A stretch of 64,000 bases of DNA from Brachybacterium timonense (GCF_900258505.1 NZ_LT984895.1:158654-222653); one strand, 5' to 3'. Shown: positions 16,554 through 28,709, numbered from the stretch's first letter. Notes: generated by a model from the letters alone, not told the origin. Numbers and translations: made by a program.

Positions 16554-16628
16554 GGGGGCCTTTCGTCGGGGGCCTGATGGTGGCGGCCGTGCGGGGCGCG
16601 CTCGGGGCGCTGCACCCGACGGCGGGGA

Positions 16629-19074
<2,446 letters not shown>

Positions 19075-19527
19075 CTAAAAAACTTGCTCGAAAATATAGA
19101 ACAAATCATCTCGTGGGTGATAGCACAAAAGAATGTAATCCTGCCCCCGCCGCACGGGTTCTTGACATGAGAGCTCGTCGAATATGTCCTCTGCGAGCGG
19201 CGCTCCGGATGCGCGAGCAATGTCTGCGGGATCGGGCGAACCGCTAGCCGGGACACCTTCGGTGTACTGAACCGGATCCCATGTGCCACCGCGAGATGTC
19301 TGAGGTATCGAGACGACGTACAGATCGTCGCGTCCACCCTGGAGGTCAACTTCCGAACTCCAATAGTCTTCGACTTCCGCGTCGGCCGGAATGTCCATTT
19401 CCCATACAGACCGTACGCGATCGAGGTCTGGCTCTGGATCACTATCAACGTCGCATCCCGCAAGGACGAGAGAAGCGGGAATCAGGCAGAAGCCGACAGC
19501 AGTGATAACAATGCGTTTCGACAACAT
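19075..19527 (-). CDS. Putative lipoprotein, unknown function
   Basis: A 150-aa secreted protein. The signal peptide and lipobox (SLVLAGCDV) follow MLSKRIVITAVGFC; a start at 19545 (MRKAENML) is also possible. The mature part is acidic with a Trp-rich segment (VRSVWEMDIPADAEVEDYW) and four mature-region Cys or near-terminal aromatic residues (DDLFYIFEQVF). I do not recognise a domain. Base composition is visibly AT-richer than the flanking gyrB and dciA genes, and it interrupts the usual dciA-gyrB spacing, suggesting acquisition. Confidence 0.7.
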   Translation of the reverse strand: MLSKRIVITAVGFCLIPASLVLAGCDVDSDPEPDLDRVRSVWEMDIPADAEVEDYWSSEVDLQGGRDDLYVVSIPQTSRGGTWDPVQYTEGVPASGSPDPADIARASGAPLAEDIFDELSCQEPVRRGQDYILLCYHPRDDLFYIFEQVF

Positions 19528-19589
19528 ATTCTCTGCTTTCCGCATGTCCACTGTCGGACCATTTCGGGGCTCATGCATCGACCCAGTAT

Positions 19590-20369
19590 TCACCCGTAGG
19601 TATCACGCACCCCGCGCCAAGTGACCGTGCGGCGCCCCTTCTTCCAGGAGCACTGGGCGGCTGCCGGTCCGGTGACGGTCAGCTCGCTGATCACATGCGC
19701 GCCCACATGCTCTTCGATGCGGGAGATGAGCTGCGGGGTGAGCATCCGCAGCTGCGCGGCCCACGCGGACGACGAGGCGCTCACCACGAGAACGCCCGCA
19801 TCCAGTGAGATAGGGCGGCAGTGCTCAGCAACCGACGGGCCGACGATCTCATCCCATTCCTCCAGTACGCGTCCGGCATTCATGCCCTCGGTCCAGCCCA
19901 GATCCCCGAGCACCCGGCGCATCACACCGGCGATGGACTGCGGATCGCGAGGGTCGGGTCGTGCACCGGAGAACCCGGGGGCGGACAGGGACCGGTCACG
20001 CAGGTCATGAGCCCGCTGCTGAGTCTTCGCGGAGATCGGGAAGAGCCCGCGGTCCCGTGCCGCGGCACGGGAGCGGTTCACGGTGCGGCGGGCCAGTTCG
20101 AACGGGTCATCAGCGCGCGGTAGCTCGGGAGGATCAGGCGGATCCTGGGACGCGTCGTCGTCCGCCTGTACGGCGTCGACATGTATGGCGCCGTCGGTCG
20201 AATCCGAGGCCGGGCCCATCTGAGTTCTGGCATGTCCGGGGCCTGTCTGTGACGCGGCTGCGGTATCCGCACACTGGTCCTGCTCGGCTGACTGTGCCTC
20301 CGCATCGGTGCGGCTCCAGGTGGACAGCTGGTACGGGTTCGCCACAGCTCGCCGAGGTGCGCTCACCAT
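19590..20369 (-). CDS. DciA-family protein (DUF721)
   Basis: A 259-aa protein with the DUF721/DciA domain. DciA is the ancestral bacterial helicase-loading factor that interacts with DnaB, though function in this genus is inferred from the family. The N-terminal about 130 residues are disordered and acidic. The domain follows: IAGVMRRVLGDLGWTEGMNAG, VLEEWDEIVGPSVAEHC, and a VLVVSASSSAWAAQLRML core strand-helix, ending GRRTVTWRGVRDTYG. It overlaps recF by 7 nt and belongs to the dnaA-dnaN-recF-dciA set. Confidence 0.9.
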   Translation of the reverse strand: MVSAPRRAVANPYQLSTWSRTDAEAQSAEQDQCADTAAASQTGPGHARTQMGPASDSTDGAIHVDAVQADDDASQDPPDPPELPRADDPFELARRTVNRSRAAARDRGLFPISAKTQQRAHDLRDRSLSAPGFSGARPDPRDPQSIAGVMRRVLGDLGWTEGMNAGRVLEEWDEIVGPSVAEHCRPISLDAGVLVVSASSSAWAAQLRMLTPQLISRIEEHVGAHVISELTVTGPAAAQCSWKKGRRTVTWRGVRDTYG

Positions 20370-21634
20370 GAGCTGCTCTCCGAAATGCCGTCCTTCCGGG
20401 GCACTGCCTCACCGAGGGTGACATCCACCAGACGGATCTCGCCATGCAGGGACGCGGGGATGTCGGAGTCGTTCGCCGTGGTGATGAGCACCTGGGTGGC
20501 CGGGGCAATGATTCGGCCGAGTCGTTCGCGGCGATGCACGTCGAGCTCGCTGAAGACATCATCGAGGATGAGGATCGGTTCGCCGTCGCCCAGATCTCCC
20601 TCCTCCAGGCGCAACAGGTCGTACGAGCCAAGACGCAAAGCAAGCGCGAGCGACCAGGATTCGCCGTGGCTCGCATATCCCTTGGCGGGGAAGTCGTGCA
20701 GGCGGATCTCCATGTCATCGCGGTGCGGACCCACGAGGGTGACACCGCGGTCGATCTCGTCGTCGTGGCGCTGCTCAAGCAACGTGAGCAGAGCATCGTG
20801 AAGCTCGTGGACGCTGGGCAGCGATCCCTCGGGGGCGTTCAGGTGATCGAGCACAGCGGAGCGGTACACGATGTCCGCTGGTGAGGATACGGCGCCACGG
20901 TCGGCCGGTGGCAGATCCAGAGCGTCGTCGGCCCCCTCATCGGTAGCGACCCGCAGATAGGAGTAGCCCACATGGGGACGCAACCGGTTGACCAGGTGAA
21001 TCCGGGCACGCAGAAGCTCCGCCCCGAAGCGAGCAAGCTGCTGATCCCACACCACCAGGGTGGATCGGGCCGAATCCTCGGGGTCGAGTCCACCCACAGA
21101 CCGGCCGTGACCGCCGCGACGCATGGAGCGCATCTGCTTGAGCAGGTTCGAGCGCTGCTTGAGGACGCGGTCGTAGTCGGCCTTCACCGATGCGAAGCGG
21201 GGCGCGATCAGGAACAGCAGTTCGTCCAGGAAGCGGCGTCGACCTTCCGGATCAGCCTTGACCAGGCCCAGGTCCTCGGGCGCAAAGAGCACGGCGCGGA
21301 CGTGGCCGAGCAGATCGCGCAGACGCGGCAGGTTCTGGCCCTGCACCCGGGCGCGGTTGGAGCGGCCCGGGGTGATCTCGAGATCGACCTGCAGGGGGCG
21401 CCCGGCTCGCTGGAACCCAGCACGGATCACGGCGGTCGAACTGCCTCGGTGCACGAGCGCGGCATCATGCGGAACGCGATGGCTCGAGAGCGTGGCGAGG
21501 TACCAGAGCGCTTCGACGATGTTGGTTTTGCCCTGACCGTTGCGGCCCACGAACACGGTGATGCCCGGCTCGAGGGCAAGGCTGAGCTGCTGGTATGAGC
21601 GGTAGTCGACCAGATCGAGGGTGGTCAGCTGCAC
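20363..21634 (-). CDS. recF: DNA replication and repair protein RecF
   Basis: An SMC-like ABC ATPase of 423 aa that helps load RecA at gaps. N-terminal LDLVDYRSYQQLSL, Walker A GRNGQGKTN (30-38), signature segment HGESWSLALALRL and Walker B PILILDDVFSELD are all present. It starts 20 nt after the dnaN stop and overlaps the dciA gene at its 3' end. It is a normal-length member of the family. Confidence 0.97.
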   Translation of the reverse strand: MQLTTLDLVDYRSYQQLSLALEPGITVFVGRNGQGKTNIVEALWYLATLSSHRVPHDAALVHRGSSTAVIRAGFQRAGRPLQVDLEITPGRSNRARVQGQNLPRLRDLLGHVRAVLFAPEDLGLVKADPEGRRRFLDELLFLIAPRFASVKADYDRVLKQRSNLLKQMRSMRRGGHGRSVGGLDPEDSARSTLVVWDQQLARFGAELLRARIHLVNRLRPHVGYSYLRVATDEGADDALDLPPADRGAVSSPADIVYRSAVLDHLNAPEGSLPSVHELHDALLTLLEQRHDDEIDRGVTLVGPHRDDMEIRLHDFPAKGYASHGESWSLALALRLGSYDLLRLEEGDLGDGEPILILDDVFSELDVHRRERLGRIIAPATQVLITTANDSDIPASLHGEIRLVDVTLGEAVPRKDGISESSSW

Positions 21635-21654
21635 GGAGGGGTCACCCCCGCCGT

Positions 21655-22779
21655 TCAGATCCGCATCGGCATGATCAGGTATTTGTACGAGCCGTCCGGG
21701 GTGCCCTCCAGGGAATCCTGGCCGCTCATCACCGACGGCTTGATCGAGTCGGTGAAGGTCAGGCGAGCGAACTCGGTGCCCAGTGCACCCAGGCCGTCGA
21801 GCAGGAAGCCGGAGTTGAAGCCGACCACCAGGTCCTCACCCTCCAGCTGTGCTTCGAGCACCTCGCTGGCCTGAGCGTCGTCGCCGGCGCCGGCCTCGAG
21901 AGCGACCTGCCCCTCGGTGAAGGACAGGCGCACCGGGGTGTTGCGTTCGGCCACGAGGGAGACGCGCTTGACGGCTTCGATCAGGGGGGCCGTGGCGATC
22001 ACGGCGGTGATCGGGGAGGAGTCCGGGAAGAGTCGACGCACAGGCGGGTAGTCACCGTCGACCAGGGTCGAGGTGGTCCGTCGGCCCCCGGACTCGAAGC
22101 CGACGAGCTTGGCGGCGGAGTCGTCGGCCAATGCGATGTCCACGCTGCCGCCGGTGGCCAGCGAGCGGGCGACCTCGTGCAGGGTGCGGGCACGCACGAG
22201 AGCGGTGAGCTCGGCGCCGGGGCTCGCAGGGTTCCAGCTCAGCTCGCGCATCGCCAGTCGGTAGCGGTCGGTCGCCATGAGCGTGACCTTCTCGCCCTCG
22301 ATCTCGACCTTCACCCCGGTGAGCAGCGGGAGGGTGTCATCCTTCGAGGCTGCGACCGTGACTTGGGAAATCGCTTCGGAGAAGACGTCGGCCGGAACAG
22401 AGCCAGCAACCGGTGGCATCGATGGCAGCTGCGGGTATTCCTCAACAGGCAGGGTGGCCAGGGCGAAGCGGGCACTGCCGCAGCGCAGCTGCAGCTTGGT
22501 GCCTTCGAGCGCAACGGAGACGTCTTTGTTCGGCAGGGCACGGACGATGTCGGAGAGCATGCGGCCCTGGACCAGCACCTCACCGCCTTCATCGACCTCA
22601 GCATCGAGGGTGATCTGCGCGCTGACCTCGTAATCGAAGGTCGACAGCTGCAGCTCTCCGCTGGTGTCCGCCACGATGCGCACACCCTGGAGGATTGGCA
22701 TCGCGGGGCGCACTGGAAGTGTGCGAGTGGCCCAGGTGACGGCGTCACCCAGGGCGCCGCGATCAAGGTGGAACTTCAC
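21655..22779 (-). CDS. dnaN: DNA polymerase III beta sliding clamp
   Basis: A 374-aa processivity clamp with three repeated domains, starting MKFHLDRGALGDAVTWA and ending with the usual hydrophobic C-terminus YKYLIMPMRI, close to the partner-binding pocket. KVTLMATDRYRLAMRELSW is the conserved domain-2 segment. A GGAGAGGCTCC leader precedes the ATG at 22779. It follows dnaA after an origin-like gap. Confidence 0.97.
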   Translation of the reverse strand: MKFHLDRGALGDAVTWATRTLPVRPAMPILQGVRIVADTSGELQLSTFDYEVSAQITLDAEVDEGGEVLVQGRMLSDIVRALPNKDVSVALEGTKLQLRCGSARFALATLPVEEYPQLPSMPPVAGSVPADVFSEAISQVTVAASKDDTLPLLTGVKVEIEGEKVTLMATDRYRLAMRELSWNPASPGAELTALVRARTLHEVARSLATGGSVDIALADDSAAKLVGFESGGRRTTSTLVDGDYPPVRRLFPDSSPITAVIATAPLIEAVKRVSLVAERNTPVRLSFTEGQVALEAGAGDDAQASEVLEAQLEGEDLVVGFNSGFLLDGLGALGTEFARLTFTDSIKPSVMSGQDSLEGTPDGSYKYLIMPMRI

Positions 22780-23200
22780 CGGAGCCTCTCCTTCACGTGC
22801 TCATGCATCGGAACGGATCACAGCGTATCGGCTTTCCAGCATCCGGGCGATACGTCGAGGGGCCCGCTCATCCCCTCCGTGATCCGTTTGTGCTCTGGGC
22901 ATGGTCTGCCGCTGCGCCGACGCACGCTCAGACCCCGGCCGCCCTCCACAACCCATGAGCTAGAAGAACAGACTTCCTCTTCTTCACAGCGGTGGACACA
23001 GTGGAGAACTGTCATCGTCCCTGGTCGCATCGCATGACCACCACGTGCACGCCTCGTGTATGACACGGCGTGCACTGTCCACGGACTGTGGGTGAGACCG
23101 TGTGCCACTGACGATTCGTGTCATTCGGCCATGCACATCGACTCCAGGGCCGATGCCATTGCGTCCCCATTCTCCACAGAGTTATCCACAATGGGGATGA
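22780..23200. other. dnaA-dnaN intergenic region, candidate oriC
   Basis: 421 bp without a gene, in the position of oriC in many actinobacteria. It contains a consensus DnaA box TTATCCACA (23182-23190) and weaker matches such as TGTCCACGG (23076-23084) and the complementary-type CTGTGGGTGA (23086-23095). No obvious AT-rich unwinding element is seen, so the assignment rests on position plus boxes. Confidence 0.55.
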
Positions 23201-24880
23201 TCAGGCCCGTGAGCTGGAGTTCTTGATGCGCGCTGTGAGCTCTGTGACTTGATTGAAGATCGCGCGACGCTCCTTCATGAGCTCACTGATCTTCTTGTTG
23301 GCGTGCATCACGGTGGTGTGGTCGCGACCCCCGAACTCCTCCCCGATACGGATCAGGGGCATGTCCGTCAGCTCGCGGCACAGGTACATGGCGATCTGTC
23401 GGGCGGAGACAAGACGCCGTGAGCGTCCGGTGCCGGTGATTTCGTCGACGTTGAGTCCGAAGTACGTCGCAGTCTGGGCGATGATCGTGCTCGCGGTGAT
23501 CTGGGCACCGTCATCATGGGCCAGCAGATCCTTCAGCACCGTCTGAGCGAGTGAGACATCCATCGGCTGCCGCGACAGCGAGTGCAGCGCCTGCACACGG
23601 ATCAGCGCGCCTTCGAGCTCTCGGATGTTCGTGGAGATGTGGCTGGCGATGTACTCCAGCACCTCGCGCGGCACCTCGCCGGTGTTCTCCTGCGCCACCT
23701 TCTTGCGCAGAATCGCGATGCGGGTCTCGAGATCCGGCGGCTGCACGTCTGTCATGAGCCCCATCTCGAAGCGAGATCGCATGCGGTCCTCGAACCCGCC
23801 CAGTTCCTTGGGTGGCAGATCGGAGGTGATGACGATCTGCTTGTCGGAGTTGTACAGCGTGTTGAACGTATGGAAGAACGCTTCCATCGTCTCTGGGGCG
23901 CGCTGCAGGAACTGGATGTCGTCGATCAACAGGATGTCGATGTCCCGGTAGCGGCGCTGGAACTCTTGGGCCTTGCCGAACTGACCGGACTGCACCGAGT
24001 TGATGAAGTCGTTTGTGAACTCCTCCGAGTTCACGTAGCGCACGACGATGTCGGGGTAGAGCGTCTGCGCGTAGTGCCCGACGGCATGCAGCAGATGAGT
24101 CTTGCCCAGTCCGGAGCCGCCGTAGATGAACAGCGGGTTGTATGCCTTGGCGGGGGTTTCCGCTACGGCCGACGCAGCGGCCTGAGCGAAGCGGTTGGAG
24201 GAACCGATCACGAACGTGTCGAAGGTGTACTTCGCATTCAGACGGGAATCTGTGCCGAGCGTGGACTCCCCGTCCTCACTCGAAGGGGCGGGGCGAGGAG
24301 CGGGCGTGGGTGACGGCGCTGAGAAGCCGCGCAGGGAGTCCTCCGTCTCGGGAACGGGCAGCTGCGGAGAGGGTTCCTCATCGGCCGACGGTCCGACGCC
24401 GAGCGGGCGGAACTGCTCTGGCAGGTCACGGGTGCGCGGGCTCGGTGCTGCGGAGTCCGCGTTTCGTGGGAGGGATCCTCGCGCTGCGGTGGTCCCCGTC
24501 GAACCATCCGGAGTGTGGACAGACGGGCCATGGTCATCCACAAGATCATCCACATTGTGTGCACGGCCGATCCCCGATGCCGAGGTCACAGGTGCAGAAG
24601 GCGATTCGTCCTCGAGCAGTGACTCATCCACCGTGACCGCCAAGCGCATCTCCGTCCCGGTGGCTTCGCTCAGAGCCTGCGTCAGCTGAGCGGCAATCCG
24701 GTGCTCAAACAGGTCTTTCGTCGAGGTTGACGGGGCTGCGAGCAGTGCGGTGTCCGCGACGACGGCCATCAGTCGAGAGAGCATGAGCAGCGCCATCACA
24801 CGCTGCGAGACGGTGTCGTCGCGCCGCAGGATCTGCAGGGTGCGGGACCAGATGACGTCGGGCTCGACGGCTTCTTCCAT
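23201..24880 (-). CDS. dnaA: Chromosomal replication initiator DnaA
   Basis: The AAA+ initiator, 559 aa from the ATG at 24880 ([18 protein letters not shown]); an upstream in-frame ATG at 24934 adds 18 basic residues and overlaps DnaA-box-like sites. Domain I is residues 1-100, followed by a long polar domain II (about 100-215). Domain III has Walker [14 protein letters not shown], Walker [11 protein letters not shown] and sensor [15 protein letters not shown]. Domain IV carries the DNA-binding signature [15 protein letters not shown]. It is divergent from rpmH. Confidence 0.97.
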   Translation of the reverse strand: MEEAVEPDVIWSRTLQILRRDDTVSQRVMALLMLSRLMAVVADTALLAAPSTSTKDLFEHRIAAQLTQALSEATGTEMRLAVTVDESLLEDESPSAPVTSASGIGRAHNVDDLVDDHGPSVHTPDGSTGTTAARGSLPRNADSAAPSPRTRDLPEQFRPLGVGPSADEEPSPQLPVPETEDSLRGFSAPSPTPAPRPAPSSEDGESTLGTDSRLNAKYTFDTFVIGSSNRFAQAAASAVAETPAKAYNPLFIYGGSGLGKTHLLHAVGHYAQTLYPDIVVRYVNSEEFTNDFINSVQSGQFGKAQEFQRRYRDIDILLIDDIQFLQRAPETMEAFFHTFNTLYNSDKQIVITSDLPPKELGGFEDRMRSRFEMGLMTDVQPPDLETRIAILRKKVAQENTGEVPREVLEYIASHISTNIRELEGALIRVQALHSLSRQPMDVSLAQTVLKDLLAHDDGAQITASTIIAQTATYFGLNVDEITGTGRSRRLVSARQIAMYLCRELTDMPLIRIGEEFGGRDHTTVMHANKKISELMKERRAIFNQVTELTARIKNSSSRA

Positions 24881-25368
24881 GGATCTTCGTGCTCTCGGCC
24901 GGGGACGGGAGGAGTTGTCCACGTAGTTTTCCACATTATGTCCGGGGATGCGGGGCCTCGCGGGGCACGGCTACACGGTGTGACTCCAACACACAGCCAG
25001 ACCACACAGCCAGACCACACAGCCAGGCCCTGTACGCCGAGCACGTCAGCGTGCGTCGGGTGAGAATCCGACCACACCAGCCACTGAGCCGCTCACGATC
25101 CGTTGACCGCACGCAGGGGCACTCCTAGGATCGACCAGTCAGCCAGTGCGCCCTCTCCCGGGCTCTCACTGTCGGAACTGCATGGCCGGTCGCGGCATGC
25201 AGATCCGGCCGGGCCGTCGCTGTCGCGGCGCAGCAAGGGGATCGGGAGGGACGCCGATCGGAACGGCGTGCGCCGTGCGCCGCCCCGCAGCAGCGGGAGC
25301 GCCCGATCTCACCGGCGACGAGAAGCCACCGTGAGGGGCACACCCGTGCCCACGACCGAGGAGAACCG
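24881..25368. promoter_or_regulatory. dnaA-rpmH divergent regulatory region
   Basis: 488 bp between divergent dnaA and rpmH. DnaA-box-like TTGTCCACG (24915-24923) and TTTTCCACA (24927-24935) lie 12 bp apart just upstream of the dnaA start, where DnaA autoregulation is expected. A 13-bp unit ACACAGCCAGACC is repeated 2.8 times at 24991-25027. The rest shows nothing recognisable; the rpmH promoter must lie here. Confidence 0.5.
24991..25027. repeat. 13-bp tandem repeat
   Basis: ACACAGCCAGACC occurs twice in tandem (24991-25003, 25004-25016), then as a partial third copy to 25027. It lies between dnaA and rpmH; its role is unknown. Confidence 0.85.
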
Positions 25369-25506
25369 ATGACCAAGCGCACGTTCCAGCCGAACAACCG
25401 CCGCCGCGCCAAGAAGCACGGCTTCCGCGCCCGCATGCGTACCCGTGCCGGCCGCGCCATCATCAACGCTCGCCGTTCCAAGGGCCGCGCCGAACTGTCG
25501 GCCTGA
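25369..25506 (+). CDS. rpmH: 50S ribosomal protein L34
   Basis: A 45-aa, highly basic protein: [20 protein letters not shown] through [17 protein letters not shown], an unmistakable L34. A GAGGAGAACCG ribosome-binding site precedes the ATG. It heads the plus-strand rpmH-rnpA-yidD-yidC-jag-rsmG-parA-parB run. Confidence 0.98.
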   Translation: MTKRTFQPNNRRRAKKHGFRARMRTRAGRAIINARRSKGRAELSA

Positions 25507-25532
25507 GGCTCGAGCCTCGCGGTGCTGCGGCC

Positions 25533-25907
25533 GTGACCTGGTCGCGCCACCGGCTCCGGTCGAGTGACGACTTTCGCGTCGTCACCCGCCGCGGAACCCG
25601 AGCCGCCCGATCCCACGTGGTGGTGCATCTGGCTGTCCTCCCGGACGGCCCGGCCGCACCGCGCGTGGGATTCGTCGTGTCCAAACGAATCGGCAATGCC
25701 GTCGTGCGCAACCTCGTGACCCGCCGGCTACGGGAGATCATCCGCCCCCAGCTGGCAGAACTGCCCGAGGGCACGAGCATTGTCATCAGGGCTCTGCCCG
25801 GCATCGCTGACGCACCCTTCGCGACGTTGCGCGCGCAGGTGTATGACGCCGTGGACGCCGCTGTGCGGAAGTACGCAGCGCGGCACACACGAGGGCTCGG
25901 CGCATGA
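25533..25907 (+). CDS. rnpA: Ribonuclease P protein component
   Basis: Protein subunit of RNase P, 124 aa, which assists the M1 RNA in maturing tRNA 5' ends. GTG start at 25533 ([20 protein letters not shown]). The family motif appears as [19 protein letters not shown], with the RNA-binding RNR-type helix. Its 3' end overlaps yidD by 4 nt (ATGA). Confidence 0.95.
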   Translation: MTWSRHRLRSSDDFRVVTRRGTRAARSHVVVHLAVLPDGPAAPRVGFVVSKRIGNAVVRNLVTRRLREIIRPQLAELPEGTSIVIRALPGIADAPFATLRAQVYDAVDAAVRKYAARHTRGLGA

Positions 25908-26227
25908 GACGACGACGGACACCCGGTGGGAGCCGGGCGCCGCGCACAGGGCACATGATCTCCCGGATGCCGCGACGCTTGCTGCAGCTGCCCGTGCGGG
26001 CCTACCAAGTGGGCATCTCGCCCTACACGCCGCCGGCGTGCCGCTTCTACCCAGTGTGTTCGCAGTACGGGATCGATGCCATCCGAGTGCACGGCGCAGT
26101 GAAGGGCCTGCTGCTGACCAGTTGGCGGATCCTTCGCTGCAACCCGTTCACCCGTGGAGGCCCGGACCCGGTTCCGGCCCCCGGCATGTGGTCCAATCCT
26201 CGCCGGCTCAGGAAGCCGGCCCCGTAG
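25904..26227 (+). CDS. yidD: Membrane protein insertion efficiency factor YidD
   Basis: A 107-aa protein of the YidD/haemolysin family, between rnpA and yidC as is universal. The motif [21 protein letters not shown] contains the conserved cysteines. It is thought to aid YidC-dependent insertion of membrane proteins. The basic N-terminal about 25 residues are an extension; ATG at 25943 or 25964 could be alternative starts. Confidence 0.93.
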   Translation: MRRRRTPGGSRAPRTGHMISRMPRRLLQLPVRAYQVGISPYTPPACRFYPVCSQYGIDAIRVHGAVKGLLLTSWRILRCNPFTRGGPDPVPAPGMWSNPRRLRKPAP

Positions 26228-26312
26228 GGCCTACCCTTGACCCCAGACCCGACCGTGAGCCGCCGAACGGCATGAACGACATGCCCTGCCCGGCGGCAGG
26301 AAGACCAGGCCG

Positions 26313-27443
26313 ATGCAGATTCTCTACCCCATCGAGTGGGCTGTCGCGTGGATCATGGTGCAGTTCCATGCGCTGCTGTCGCTATTCATGGACCCAGACT
26401 CCGGCTGGACCTGGGTGTTGTCGATCGTCGGCCTCACCGCCGTGATCCGAACGCTGATCATTCCGCTGTTCGTGCGACAGATCAAAGCGTCCCGCGCCAT
26501 GCAGGTGGTCTCCCCGCAAATCCAGGCGATCCAGAAGAAGTACAAGGGCAAGACCGACCCAGCCTCCCGCCAGGCAATGGCAGAAGAAACCATGGCGGTC
26601 TACAAGGAAGCCGGCTCCAGCCCGTTCTCCTCGTGCCTGCCTGTTCTGCTGCAGATGCCGATCTTCTTCGCGCTGTTCCGCGTGCTGTTCTACAAGCTGC
26701 CCGAAGCCGCGCAGGGCACTGGGTTCGGCCCGCTCACCTCGGAACTGGCCAACTCCGCCTACACCGGCACCTTCTTCGGTTCCGTGACCATCGCGGACAG
26801 CTTCCTGAAGTCCAGTGACGGCAGCATCACCCCGAAGATCATCGCCGGCATCATTATCGCCGCCATGTGCTTCGTCACCTTCATCACCCAGAAGGAACTG
26901 ACGATGCGGAACATGCCGAAGGCCGCCCTTGAGGGGCCCATGGCATCGACGCAGAAAATGATGCTGTACATGCTCCCGTTCATCTACGTGATCACGGGAC
27001 CGGGCATGCCGATCGGTGTGCTCGTCTACTGGCTCACCACCAACGTGTGGACCTTCGTGCAGCAGTACATCGTCATCCGCGCCACCCCCACACCGGGTTC
27101 GGCAGCGGAGAAGCAGCGTCATGAGCGCATCAACGCCAAGCGCGCCAAGAAGGGCCTGGAACCGCTGGACTTCACCCCGAAGAAGTCCGCTGTCGAGATC
27201 GAGCAGGAGGCCGCCTCCGCGCCGATCCGCGTCCAGCCCGTCGGCAAGAAGCGCTCCAGCGGCAAGAAGCTCACCGACGAAGAGAAGCTCCAGCGCGCCC
27301 GCGAGGCGCGTGCCCGCGCCCGTGAGGAGCGTCGCGCGAAGCTCGAAGCCGAAGGCAAGCTCCCCGACTCCAGCGGCTCCACCGGTTCCGCGCTGCGTCC
27401 CAAGGGCGGAGCGAAGTCCAAGGGCTCCAAGCGCCGCCGTTGA
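26313..27443 (+). CDS. yidC: Membrane protein insertase YidC
   Basis: A 376-aa polytopic insertase (Oxa1/Alb3 family). The conserved core runs from LSIVGLTAVIRTLIIPLFVRQ, including the hydrophilic-groove Arg, through FSSCLPVLLQMPIFFALFRV and MLYMLPFIYVITG to VYWLTTNVWTFVQQYIVIR. The C-terminal about 100 residues are strongly basic (KRAKKGLEPLDF onward), as expected for ribosome contact. Start ATG at 26313 with a nearby GGAAGACC. Confidence 0.96.
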   Translation: MQILYPIEWAVAWIMVQFHALLSLFMDPDSGWTWVLSIVGLTAVIRTLIIPLFVRQIKASRAMQVVSPQIQAIQKKYKGKTDPASRQAMAEETMAVYKEAGSSPFSSCLPVLLQMPIFFALFRVLFYKLPEAAQGTGFGPLTSELANSAYTGTFFGSVTIADSFLKSSDGSITPKIIAGIIIAAMCFVTFITQKELTMRNMPKAALEGPMASTQKMMLYMLPFIYVITGPGMPIGVLVYWLTTNVWTFVQQYIVIRATPTPGSAAEKQRHERINAKRAKKGLEPLDFTPKKSAVEIEQEAASAPIRVQPVGKKRSSGKKLTDEEKLQRAREARARAREERRAKLEAEGKLPDSSGSTGSALRPKGGAKSKGSKRRR

Positions 27444-27496
27444 TCCCCGCTGGCGCATCGATGCGTCCGGCCCCTGTCAGCATCCCAGGAGAACTC

Positions 27497-28036
27497 ATGA
27501 CCAACACGACTGAGCACACCCCCGATCCGGCCGCCGTCGACGGTGATACCGACACCGTGGTCGAGGACGATCACCTCCACCGCCTCGAGGAGGAGGGCGA
27601 CATCGCCGCCGACTACCTCGAGGAGCTGCTGGATATTGCCGATCTGGACGGTGACATCGACATCGATGTGGACGGCGATCGCGCCAGTGTCGAGATCCGC
27701 GGTGCGGACCAGCTCTCCCGCCTGAACGAGCCCAAGGGTGAACTGCTGGACGCCCTGCAGGAGCTTGCCCGCCTCGCCGTGCAGACCCGTACGGGCAACC
27801 GGTCCCGTCTCATGCTCGACATCGGTGGCTTCCGTGCCAAGCACAAGGATGACCTCGAGGCACTCGGGCAGAAGGCCGTCGACGAGGCACGCGAAACCGG
27901 CGCTCCGGTGGCGCTGCGCCCCATGAACCCCTTCGAACGCAAGGTGGTTCACGACGTCGCCAAGCGTGCTGGCCTTGTTTCGGAGTCCGACGGCGATGGC
28001 CGAGGCCGTCACGTCGTGATCTACCCGGCGTCCTGA
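27497..28036 (+). CDS. Jag-type KH-R3H single-stranded nucleic-acid-binding protein
   Basis: A 179-aa protein with an acidic N-terminal tail, a KH-like domain (DGDIDIDVDGDRASVEIRG through NRSRLMLDIGGFR) and a C-terminal R3H domain (LRPMNPFERKVVHDVAKR). It lacks the N-terminal Jag_N domain of Bacillus, as is usual in actinobacteria. The ATG at 27497 follows CAGGAGAAC, so the 19 upstream in-frame codons are excluded. It binds RNA and lies in the conserved yidC-jag-rsmG order. Confidence 0.93.
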   Translation: MTNTTEHTPDPAAVDGDTDTVVEDDHLHRLEEEGDIAADYLEELLDIADLDGDIDIDVDGDRASVEIRGADQLSRLNEPKGELLDALQELARLAVQTRTGNRSRLMLDIGGFRAKHKDDLEALGQKAVDEARETGAPVALRPMNPFERKVVHDVAKRAGLVSESDGDGRGRHVVIYPAS

Positions 28037-28043
28037 GCCCGTC

Positions 28044-28709
28044 GTGACCACGCTGCCTGAAGAGCTCGCGCCGCTGGCCACCCGGCTGTTCGGCGATCGC
28101 CTCCCGCTCGCCGAGCGCTTCACGGGTCTGCTTGCTGAGCATGGCCAGGAGCGCGGTCTCATCGGTCCGCGCGAGGTGGACCGTCTGTGGGAGCGCCACG
28201 TGCTCAACTGCGCCCTGATGGTCGACTCGATCGACCCGTCGGTGTGCACCCTGGCGGACGTCGGCTCTGGTGCGGGCTTGCCGGGCGTGATCATCGCGAT
28301 TGCTCGGCCGCAGCTTCACGTGACGCTCGTGGAGACGATGCAGCGGCGCTGCGCCTGGCTTGATGAAGTCAATGCTGAGCTGGGTCTGGACTATGAGGTG
28401 GTGCGGGCGCGCGCCGAGGAGCTTCACGGGGAGCGCACCTTTGACGCTGTCACTGCTCGCGCTGTCGCAGCACTCGACAAGCTCGCGAAGTGGACTCTTC
28501 CACTGGTGGCCGACGGCGGTGAGCTGCTGGCCATGAAGGGAAGCTCCGCCGCACAGGAGATCGAGAAAGCGCAGCCGGTGCTGCGCCGCCTCGGCGGGGT
28601 TGATCCGAGGATCGAGCAGCACGGGCACGGCGAGGTGGAGGTTCCCACTACAGTGGTCAGGGTGCGCAAGCAGACGCCGGCGAGGAAGGGAGAGCGACGT
28701 GGCCGCTGA
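28044..28709 (+). CDS. rsmG: 16S rRNA (guanine-N7) methyltransferase RsmG
   Basis: SAM-dependent methyltransferase (GidB) that modifies G527 (E. coli numbering) of 16S rRNA; its loss gives low-level streptomycin resistance in other bacteria. 221 aa, GTG start. Motifs: REVDRLWERHVLNC, the SAM loop ADVGSGAGLPG and VVRARAEELHGERTFDAVTAR. The last 11 nt overlap the start of parA. Confidence 0.95.
   Translation: MTTLPEELAPLATRLFGDRLPLAERFTGLLAEHGQERGLIGPREVDRLWERHVLNCALMVDSIDPSVCTLADVGSGAGLPGVIIAIARPQLHVTLVETMQRRCAWLDEVNAELGLDYEVVRARAEELHGERTFDAVTARAVAALDKLAKWTLPLVADGGELLAMKGSSAAQEIEKAQPVLRRLGGVDPRIEQHGHGEVEVPTTVVRVRKQTPARKGERRGR

Noticed and set aside
24991-25027. Possible CRISPR-like repeat
   Set aside because: The 13-bp units are directly adjacent with no spacers, and no cas genes are present anywhere in the window.
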